A stretch of DNA of 32,048 nucleotides from positions 476,143 through 508,190 of the forward strand of contig CP070780.1 in the NCBI GenBank assembly GCA_020346285.1, in the 5' to 3' direction. The position numbers were made by a program, and so were the translations under genes. The DNA comes from Candidatus Omnitrophota bacterium. Its GTDB lineage: Bacteria > Omnitrophota > Gorgyraeia > JABMRN01 > RBG-13-46-9. The notes below the pieces were generated by a model. It saw only the letters and a list, made by a program, of their open reading frames with translations. It ran no database searches and had not been told where the DNA came from. This document shows, piece after piece, positions 16,429-24,100 of the stretch. The first letter of the stretch is position 1. The number at the start of each line of letters is the position of its first letter.

Positions 16429-17280
16429 ATGAGCGCACAATTATTGGAAGGAAAGGCCATCGCCGCTAAAATCAAGGAAGGCCTAAAAAAAGAAATCGAG
16501 TCACTTAAACAAAAGCCGAAACTGGTAAGTATCCAGGTAGGCGAAAACTCCGCTTCGGAAGTTTACATAAAAGCACAAAAGAAAAATGCGGAGAACTTGG
16601 GCATAATCTATGAGTTGAAGACGCTGGAACTCGGCGTAATGCAGGATATTTTAATAGAAAAAATTAAAAGTTTAAACCGGGATAAGGGCATATCAGGCAT
16701 AATCGTTCAACTCCCGTTACCTAAAGGAATAGACCATCGCGTTGTGATGAGCGCTATTTCGCCGGAAAAAGACGCCGAGGGCGTGCACCCGGAAAATTTA
16801 GGGCACGTGCTTTTGGGCGATCCGAAGCTTGCGCCTTGCACTGCCCGGGCAGCGATGGAGCTTATAGAATCTACGGGAACCGAATTCTACGGAAAAGAAG
16901 CGGTAATTGTCGGGCATTCCGAAATTGTGGGGAAGCCATTGAGCTTATTATTGTTAAATAAATTCGTTACCACTACTGTCTGCCATATAGCTACAGGTGA
17001 AAGAGGCGTTTTACCCGAGCACATAAAGAGGGCAGAGATATTAGTAGTCGCGGTAGGCAAGGCAGAGATAGTTAAAGGCGAATGGATTAAAGAGGGCGCT
17101 ATAGTCATAGACGTAGGAATCAACCGCGCAGGCGATAAGCTCGTGGGTGATGTGGAGTTTGAAAAGGCGAAGGAGCGAGCCGCTTTCATTACTCCCGTTC
17201 CCGGCGGCGTAGGGCCTCTAACGGTAACGATGCTGATGCGCAATGTAGTAAACGCGTTTAAGATGCAGCACAGGAGTTAG
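16429..17280 (+). CDS. folD: Methylene-THF dehydrogenase FolD, cyclohydrolase Lys replaced by Gln
   Basis: 283 residues with the FolD fold: LLEGKAIAAKI at the N-terminus, SASEVYIKAQKKNAENLGI (44-62), IIVQLPLPKGID with the conserved Gln, KDAEGVHPENLG, the dinucleotide loop VGHSEIVGKPLS and PVPGGVGPLTVTMLM. The catalytic Tyr is kept (Tyr46). The Lys four residues later, Lys56 of the human enzyme and Lys54 in E. coli, is Gln50 here (codon 16576-16578). The Asp equivalent to human Asp125 is Glu117. From memory, the human K56Q mutant keeps dehydrogenase but loses cyclohydrolase activity. I infer a mainly monofunctional dehydrogenase, with FchA doing the hydrolysis. GGAG precedes the ATG and the stop abuts cooS. 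Confidence 0.92.
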   Translation: MSAQLLEGKAIAAKIKEGLKKEIESLKQKPKLVSIQVGENSASEVYIKAQKKNAENLGIIYELKTLELGVMQDILIEKIKSLNRDKGISGIIVQLPLPKGIDHRVVMSAISPEKDAEGVHPENLGHVLLGDPKLAPCTARAAMELIESTGTEFYGKEAVIVGHSEIVGKPLSLLLLNKFVTTTVCHIATGERGVLPEHIKRAEILVVAVGKAEIVKGEWIKEGAIVIDVGINRAGDKLVGDVEFEKAKERAAFITPVPGGVGPLTVTMLMRNVVNAFKMQHRS

Positions 17281-19206
17281 ATGATGAATAAAAAACATAT
17301 AAAACGTTCATATGACCCGGCAAGCCAGAAGATGATAAAGAAGGCCGAGGCCGAGGATATAAAGATTGTCTGGGATAGATATGACGCGATGCAGCCCCAG
17401 TGCGGCTTTGGCGAGCTTGGGATATGCTGCAAGATATGCAACATGGGGCCCTGCAGGATTGATCCTTTTGGCGAGGGGCCGCAGGAAGGCGTATGCGGCG
17501 CGACCAAAGATACGATAGCGGCGAGAAATCTGGCGCGGATGATTGCGGCAGGCACAGCCGCCCATTCCGACCACGGACGCGATGTTGCCAATACCTTAAT
17601 CATGGCCGCCAAAGGCGAAAGCCACGATTATGCTTTAAAATCCACCGATAAATTAAAAAAAGTAGCCGGGGTATATGGCATTGATACCTCCGGCAAAAGT
17701 GTTGAGAAAATAGGCGAGGAGTTGGGCGAGAAGTGCCTGGCCGAGTTCGGGCAGCAGCGCGGAAATTTAAGATTTATTTCTCTTGCCCCGAAAAAACGGC
17801 AACAGCTTTGGGAAAAAATAGGAATCACGCCAAGAAGCATAGACAGGGAAGTCGTGGAGCTGATGCACAGGACTAACATGGGCGTGGATAATGATTATAA
17901 AAACATAATCAAACAGGGAATGAGAACCAGCCTCGCAGACGGCTGGGGCGGCTCGATGATTGCTACCGAGCTGCAGGATATTTTGCTTGGCGCGCCCGAA
18001 CCCGTTCGGGCAACCGTTAATTTGGGCGTATTAAAAGAAGACCAGGTAAATATTGTGGTTCACGGCCACGAGCCCACGCTTTCCGATGTAGTCCGGGAAG
18101 CCGCCAAGGACCTCGAGCTCCTGGCGTTAGCCAAAAAATACGGGGCAAATGGAATTAATCTTGCGGGGATGTGCTGCACGGCGAATGAAATACTTATGAG
18201 GCACGGTATTCCCTCGGCAGGCAATTTCCTGCAACAGGAATTGGCAATTCTGACGGGAGCAGTGGAACTTATGATGGTTGACGTGCAGTGCATAATGCCT
18301 GCCCTTTCAAACATCGCAAATTGTTTTCATACAAAGCTTGTTACCACTTCGCCAAAATGTAAATTCCCGGGAGTAGAGCATATCGAGTTTAAGGAAGAAA
18401 AAGCCCTGGAAATCGCCAAGAACATTATAAGGCTCGGGGTGGAAAACTATAAAAACAGGGCCAAAAAGAAAATAGATATTCCTAAAGAGGTAAAGGGGCT
18501 TATCGCCGGCTTTACGACCGAAAACGCTTTCCGGTTTTTAGGAGGCAAATACCGTTCTACTTACAGGCCGCTTAATGACGCGATAATTTCCGGCCGGCTA
18601 AGAGGCGCCGCCGGCGTAGTCGGTTGCAACAATCCCAATATCAGGCAGGATTGGGCGCATGTTTCCATGGTGAAGGAGCTCATAAAGAACGATGTCCTGG
18701 TTGTGCAAACCGGGTGCTCTGCGATAGCCTGCGCCAAAGAAGGGTTACTTACTCCGGAAAGCGCGTTTGAGTTCGCCGGTCCCGGATTGAGGGAGGTTTG
18801 CGAGGCAGTTGGCATACCGCCTGTTTTGCATGTTGGCTCGTGCGTGGATAATTCCAGGATTTTAATCATTCTTTCGGAAATGGTTAAGGAAGGCGGCTTG
18901 GGAGAGGACTTAAGCGATTTACCGGTTGCCGGCGCCGCTCCGGAATGGATGAGCGAGAAAGCGGTTGCCATCGGATTTTATGTCGTGGCAAGCGGCGTAT
19001 TTACCGTTTTCGGAACGCCGCACCCGGTTTTAGGCAGCGAAAACCTCACAAAATATATTACACATGAACTCGGGGACATCGTGGGCGGCAAGTTTGCCTT
19101 TGAAGCCGACCCGATTAAGGCGGCGCATATGATGATCAGGCATATTGACTTGAAGAGAAAGGCATTGAAGCTCGGGCCGATGATGCACCAGAAGAAAATA
19201 CATTAA
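17281..19206 (+). CDS. cooS: Ni-containing carbon monoxide dehydrogenase catalytic subunit
   Basis: Interconverts CO2 and CO at the Ni-Fe-S C-cluster and feeds CO to AcsB or electrons to CooF. At 641 residues it is of CooS length. D- and B-cluster ligands are Cys41, Cys49, Cys50, Cys53, Cys58 and Cys72 (CGFGELGICCKICNMGPCR). C-cluster ligands are His263 in HGHEP, a Cys of MCCTANE (298/299), Cys337 in VQCIMP, Cys449 in VGCNNP, Cys479 in TGCSAIA and Cys521 in VGSCVDNSR, so nothing essential is missing. CAGGAG lies before the ATG, which abuts the folD stop. ATG at 17284 is an alternative start. The following cooF and oxidoreductase genes suggest coupling to NAD(P)+/NAD(P)H. Confidence 0.96.
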   Translation: MMNKKHIKRSYDPASQKMIKKAEAEDIKIVWDRYDAMQPQCGFGELGICCKICNMGPCRIDPFGEGPQEGVCGATKDTIAARNLARMIAAGTAAHSDHGRDVANTLIMAAKGESHDYALKSTDKLKKVAGVYGIDTSGKSVEKIGEELGEKCLAEFGQQRGNLRFISLAPKKRQQLWEKIGITPRSIDREVVELMHRTNMGVDNDYKNIIKQGMRTSLADGWGGSMIATELQDILLGAPEPVRATVNLGVLKEDQVNIVVHGHEPTLSDVVREAAKDLELLALAKKYGANGINLAGMCCTANEILMRHGIPSAGNFLQQELAILTGAVELMMVDVQCIMPALSNIANCFHTKLVTTSPKCKFPGVEHIEFKEEKALEIAKNIIRLGVENYKNRAKKKIDIPKEVKGLIAGFTTENAFRFLGGKYRSTYRPLNDAIISGRLRGAAGVVGCNNPNIRQDWAHVSMVKELIKNDVLVVQTGCSAIACAKEGLLTPESAFEFAGPGLREVCEAVGIPPVLHVGSCVDNSRILIILSEMVKEGGLGEDLSDLPVAGAAPEWMSEKAVAIGFYVVASGVFTVFGTPHPVLGSENLTKYITHELGDIVGGKFAFEADPIKAAHMMIRHIDLKRKALKLGPMMHQKKIH

Positions 19207-19209
19207 AAA

Positions 19210-19704
19210 ATGAAAATAAAAGTAAAAAAACCCGACGTCAAGATATATTGCGATATTACAAAATGCGTCGGTTGCCACTCATGCGAGATTGCCTGCGCGG
19301 TCGAGCATTCCAAGTCAAAAAATATTTTTTCGGCCGTTAAAGAGAAGCCATTCCCGAAAAAGAGGGTGAAGGCAGAACATATAAACGGCAAAATTATATC
19401 GCTTCACTGCCAGCATTGCGAAGACGCGCCGTGCGTAAAAGCGTGCATGAGCGGGGCGTTATCTAAAGATGAAAAAACAAAAGGCACGTTGCTTGATAAA
19501 GATAAGTGCGTCGGGTGCTGGATGTGCGTCATGACCTGCCCGTTTGGCGCGATAGTAAGAGATATCGAGAATCACGTAGCAGTTAAATGCGACCTGTGCC
19601 CGGACAGGGATGATTATGCCTGCGTTGTAGCATGCCCGACAGGGGCATTGTTCGCGGGGACAAAAGAAGAGTTTGAGAAGAAGATAAAAGGCCGGAAAAA
19701 GTGA
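19210..19704 (+). CDS. cooF: CooF-like four-cluster ferredoxin
   Basis: A 164-residue iron-sulfur protein with sixteen or more cysteines in four groups: KCVGCHSCEIAC, HCQHCEDAPCVKAC, DKCVGCWMCVMTCP and KCDLCPDRDDYACVVACP. This fits four [4Fe-4S] clusters, as in CooF and HycB/DmsB-type electron carriers. It probably carries electrons between CooS and the following flavoprotein. It starts three bases after the cooS stop and overlaps the oxidoreductase gene by four bases (GTGA). Confidence 0.92.
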   Translation: MKIKVKKPDVKIYCDITKCVGCHSCEIACAVEHSKSKNIFSAVKEKPFPKKRVKAEHINGKIISLHCQHCEDAPCVKACMSGALSKDEKTKGTLLDKDKCVGCWMCVMTCPFGAIVRDIENHVAVKCDLCPDRDDYACVVACPTGALFAGTKEEFEKKIKGRKK

Positions 19705-21035
19705 ATTACGTAATAATAGGCGGCAGCGCCGCCGGCGTTACCGCTTGCGAGACGATACGAAAACACAATAAGAAGTCATCCATAACGCTAATTTCGGACG
19801 AGAAATTTCCTCTTTATTCGCGATGCCTTTTGACATATCTTATAGCGGGGACTATCGGCGAGGATAAGCTTTGCTTCAAAGACAAAAATTTTTATAAAGA
19901 AAATGATATAAAAACTTATCTCGGCAAAAAGGCCGTTTCCGTGGACCGGAAGGAAAGAAGAGTTTCCTTGGAGGGCGGGACAAAAATTTCCTATGATAAG
20001 CTTCTGATTGCAACGGGCGCTACGCCGAAATCGGTTGACGTTCCGGGCGTTGACAAAAAGGGAGTCCTTACGGTTAGGAAGATAGACGACGCTCGTGCTA
20101 TAATGAATATGCTGGATAACGTAAAAGAGATTGCGGTTTTAGGGGGCGGGCTGATAGGGCTTAGAGACGCGTATGCTTTAAGGCAGAGAGATAAAAAAGT
20201 AACGGTTATCGTAAAAAGCCCGCAAGTCCTGTCGCAGATGGTGGATATGGATGCCGCGCGGGTTATCGCTTCTGTCTTGGAGAAAAACGGCATAAAAATT
20301 ATGACAGGCGTTGCGGCGAAAGAGATTGCAGGCGATAAATCCGTTGAAAGTATTTTACTGGATAACGGCGAGCGCCTCGCCTGCCAGCTTGTTATTATAG
20401 GCAAAGGGGTAAAGCCGAATACAGAACTTGCTTCAAGCGCGGGACTAAAGGTTGAAGACGGAATCGTAGTCAACGAATTTTTACAGACATCCGATAAAAA
20501 TATTTTTGCCGCGGGCGATGTTGCCGAAACTTACGATATCGCAAGGGAATCCGGAAGAATCAATGCCCTGTGGCCATGCGCGGTCGAGCAGGGCGGAATA
20601 GCCGCCTTAAATATGCTCGGCAAGAAAAAAACTTATGACGGCTCGCTATCCATGAATTCGGTTGATTTCTTCGGGTTGGCGTCTATTTCGATGGGGATTA
20701 CCAAGCCGACCCTTCAACTGCGCTCAGGGTCGGTGGTGAGCGAAGTCGAACCACCCAAAGAAGAAAAGAAATATGAGATAATTTCCAGGACAGGAGAAAA
20801 TTTATACAAAAAATTCGTCTTGAAGGATAACAAAATCGTCGGGATGGTTCTCGTAGGCGATATAAAGACGGCAGGGATAGTAAGCGCCCTTATAAAAAAT
20901 AAGATTGATGTATCGAGCATAAAAGATATACTGCTTGACGACGATTTCAATTACGCGAAGATAATGCCACTCGTTAAAAAGTTCGGGGATAAGTTCGGAC
21001 AGGAAGAATTTAACGATACGGTAATAACATATTGA
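19701..21035 (+). CDS. FAD/NAD(P)-dependent oxidoreductase associated with CODH
   Basis: A 444-residue pyridine nucleotide-disulfide oxidoreductase-like flavoprotein. The FAD loop is IIGGSAAG (5-12), the second Rossmann loop VLGGGLIGLRDAYAL is the NAD(P) site, and ATGATPK and NIFAAGDVAE are the usual family motifs. The start is GTG, overlapping cooF by four bases. CooS-CooF-flavoprotein triplets occur in CO-using bacteria, where the flavoprotein is thought to pass electrons between ferredoxin-like CooF and NAD(P). Here the triplet sits inside a Wood-Ljungdahl cluster. No redox-active CxxxxC disulfide is apparent, so it is not a thioredoxin or lipoamide reductase. Confidence 0.87.
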   Translation: MNYVIIGGSAAGVTACETIRKHNKKSSITLISDEKFPLYSRCLLTYLIAGTIGEDKLCFKDKNFYKENDIKTYLGKKAVSVDRKERRVSLEGGTKISYDKLLIATGATPKSVDVPGVDKKGVLTVRKIDDARAIMNMLDNVKEIAVLGGGLIGLRDAYALRQRDKKVTVIVKSPQVLSQMVDMDAARVIASVLEKNGIKIMTGVAAKEIAGDKSVESILLDNGERLACQLVIIGKGVKPNTELASSAGLKVEDGIVVNEFLQTSDKNIFAAGDVAETYDIARESGRINALWPCAVEQGGIAALNMLGKKKTYDGSLSMNSVDFFGLASISMGITKPTLQLRSGSVVSEVEPPKEEKKYEIISRTGENLYKKFVLKDNKIVGMVLVGDIKTAGIVSALIKNKIDVSSIKDILLDDDFNYAKIMPLVKKFGDKFGQEEFNDTVITY

Positions 21036-21094
21036 TGACTGCGAGATAGAAGTCGTACGCAAATGAATAAGAAAGAGGAGAGAATTTATACAGA

Positions 21095-21171
21095 AGAATA
21101 ATAATCTAACCTGGTTAGAATTGCCGGGTTAGAATAATAATCTAACCTGGTTAGAATTGCCGGGTTAGAAT
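21095..21171 (+). repeat. 36-bp tandem repeat with operator-like dyads upstream of acsB
   Basis: Two abutting identical 36-bp units (21096-21131 and 21132-21167) plus a few matching bases at each side. Each unit contains the perfect dyad CTAACCTGGTTAG (21106-21118 and 21142-21154) and a second GGTTAG half-site after CCG, so TCTAACC can pair with either of two downstream GGTTAGA segments. The units lie in the 158-bp gap before acsB, ending 23 bases before its ATG. No convincing promoter was found in the gap. They could be a repressor or activator site, or RNA hairpins that set acsB expression or processing. Confidence 0.75.
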
Positions 21172-21193
21172 TGACAGAAGGGGAGAATAAAAG

Positions 21194-24100
21194 ATGTCCA
21201 AAATCGTAGCGAGTGCCGCCATAAGGGGCGCAAAGGCGCTGGTAGCAGAAGCCGAGAAGCTTGTCAACAAGGCAATCGAGGAAAAAGGCAAGGACCAAAA
21301 GATAGAATTTCCCGAAACAGCTTTTTTTCTTCCGATGGCAAATGCCCTTTTAGGCGCAGAGGTAAAGACATTAAACGAAACCTTACCCGTGCTCAAAGAG
21401 GCGAAATCGCTTTTGCACGACGAACCCAGCGAAAAACTCTGGCTCCCTTACCTGGGAGACGCCCTTGATTCGGGTATCGCCGCCCTTTTAGCGGAAGAAA
21501 TTATCTGCGCTATACGCTATCTCAACGGCAAAGAGCCTCAAGCAGGCTGTAACGGCTTTTTCACGGATACAATACTTCGCACCCTCGGCATACAGCTTGT
21601 TGACGGGAGGATGCCCGGTTTCGCGGCGATATTGGGCGCGGCACCCGACAACAAGACAGCCGTAGAAATAGTAAGGGAATTCCAGAAAAGAAGCATAATG
21701 ACCTTTGTCGGCTCAAGCTCGAACGGGAAAAGCATTATAGACCAGCTGAAAGAGGAAAAAGTAGAAATGGGCTGGGATACGTATATAGTTCCTTACGGAA
21801 GAGACACGGTATCTCTCATATATCCTTTACACTGGGCGATAAGGGGAGCGCTTACATTCGGCGGTATAAAAGCGGGAAAGGCGAAGGAATGTTTGTTATA
21901 TTGCAAAGATAGGGTTTTTGCCTTCGGCCTTGCGCTCGGCCCATTGGATGACATTAAATACGCTACAGGCGCCGGCGCGATAAATATGGGATTTCCCGTT
22001 ATCGCGGATACGGATATTCCCGAAATCAGGCCTACGGGTATTTGCAACTATGAGCACCTTGTAAAAGAATTTGATTATAAAAGGATTGTCCAGAAGTGCA
22101 TTGAGGTAAGGGGTGTAAAGGTAAAGGTCTCCAAGATACCCGTACCCGTCGCTTATAGCCCTGCTTTCGAAGGCGAAAGGGTAAGGCGGGAGCATATGTA
22201 TGTCCAGTTCGGAGGAAAATTCTCCTCCGCCTTTGAATTTGTCCGCTCAAAATCGCTTAACGAAATTGAGGACGGAAAGATTGAAATTGTCGGGCCGGAA
22301 ATTGACGACATGAAAGAGGGTAGCGCTTTCCCTCTCGGCATATTGATAGAGGTTGCCGGAAGAAAAATGCAGCACGATTTTGAACCCATACTTGAAAGGC
22401 AGCTGCACGGCTTTTTAAACGAAGCGATGGGAATCTTTCATATGGGGCAGAGAAATATGTGCTGGATACGGATTTCAAAGGAAGCGCATAAAAAGGGCTT
22501 TAAGCTAAAGCATTTCGGGACAATTATTCATGCCAGGTTCCACGATACATACGGAAAGATTGTGGATAAGGTACAGATTACGATATTTACGAACAAGGCC
22601 GATGTGGATAAAATTGTGCCGGAGGCAGTAAAGGTCTACGAAGAACGCGACGCACGGCTTGCCGGCATGACTGACGAAAGCGTGGATACGTTTTATAGTT
22701 GCACGCTTTGCGTCCCAAAAGGCGAACTCGTAGTTCTTGCTGATGGGTCTTTTGACAAGATAGACAATGTTATCGAGACTGTAGCGGATAAGCGCGATCT
22801 CGAGGTATTATCTTTCAAAAATCCTCATATGGTAAAAAGGCCTGTTGGCGAGCTTTTTATGCATCCCGCTCCCAAAAAATTAGCACATATAAAGACCACA
22901 AACAATAATTTAATTAGATTGACCACAAACCATAAAGTTTTGGTAGATAGGCGGGAAGGTTTAGTCTGGGTTGAGGCGCGCACATTAAAAAAAGGCGATA
23001 GGCTTTTATCTACAAACACGATTGCCTTAAGGAAGGAAGAAAATGACCCAATTTATTTAATAGATCTATTGCCCGATGACGTAAAAGTTTTTGATAATAA
23101 TTTTTTGCGAAAGCTGAAGAAAGCTATATTGGAAAAATATGGCAAACTTGCTAATGCGGCAAAGGAATTAGGGGCCGAATATCGTAAATTCTATTATGCT
23201 TTCTATCTTCCCGAAATTACTACGTATCGACAAGGTTTTTATCGCTTGACTATCAGTGAAATTAAGGCTGTTTGCGAAAAAATCGGATGGGATTGGAAAA
23301 CAATCAAATGCGAAATTACCAAGTTCGGAATACCGAGAGCAAGGGGGTGCGAACTTAAAAAGCAAGTCCTGGATGAAGATATAATGTATCTCGCTGGCTT
23401 AATAGCCTCTGATGGTTGCGTAAAGCACAGGGGGAAGGGCACCAGCGTTCAATTTACCAACACGGAAGAAGCGCTTATTGATGGATTCAGCAGCATTACG
23501 AAATCTCTTTTTGGAATATCGCCAAAGACGTATAAGCATAATCCGCATAAGTCATTTTCAAAGGGTCTTGCTATCACAGGAAAAAAGCCGGTTTTTGTTT
23601 CGTTCATTAACAATCCTTTGATTGGCAAGATGATGATGGCATTAGGAATAGGACACAAGAGGAAAAAAGGCGATAAAAGCGAAAGCTGGACCGGCGAGAA
23701 AATTTCCAAGTTGTCTCCCAAGTTGATAAGCGCTTTCATAAGGGGCCTTTTTGACGGGGATGGACACGTAACCAACTCTCATATCGTCATTAGTACGGGG
23801 ACTTATAAGGGAGCCCAACATATATTTTTACTCCTTAAGAAGTTGGGAATTTCCACATATATTAGTAAAGGGACACGTGGCTATGGGGTTGGAACGAGGA
23901 GTTTTGGTGATTACATTCATTTCCGGGAAATTATTTCTTCAAATCATCCCAAAAAAAGAAAAAAGATGCACGAGGCCAGGCTTTCTTTTGATAAAAATCA
24001 TGTGGTACGCACGGATAGCGTACCTTTCAAGTGCGGTATAATGTTAAAGGCATTGCTTAAAGAATGCAAGAAGATTGAAATTACAAAATTACCTATTGAT

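Noticed and set aside
21063-21101. 12-residue leader peptide ORF (MNKKEERIYTEE) before acsB
   Set aside because: No ribosome site lies upstream and there is no run of regulatory codons; an open frame this short is expected by chance.
21095-21171. CRISPR array
   Set aside because: The unit length of 36 bp is CRISPR-like, but the two copies abut with no spacer, there are only two, and no cas gene is near.
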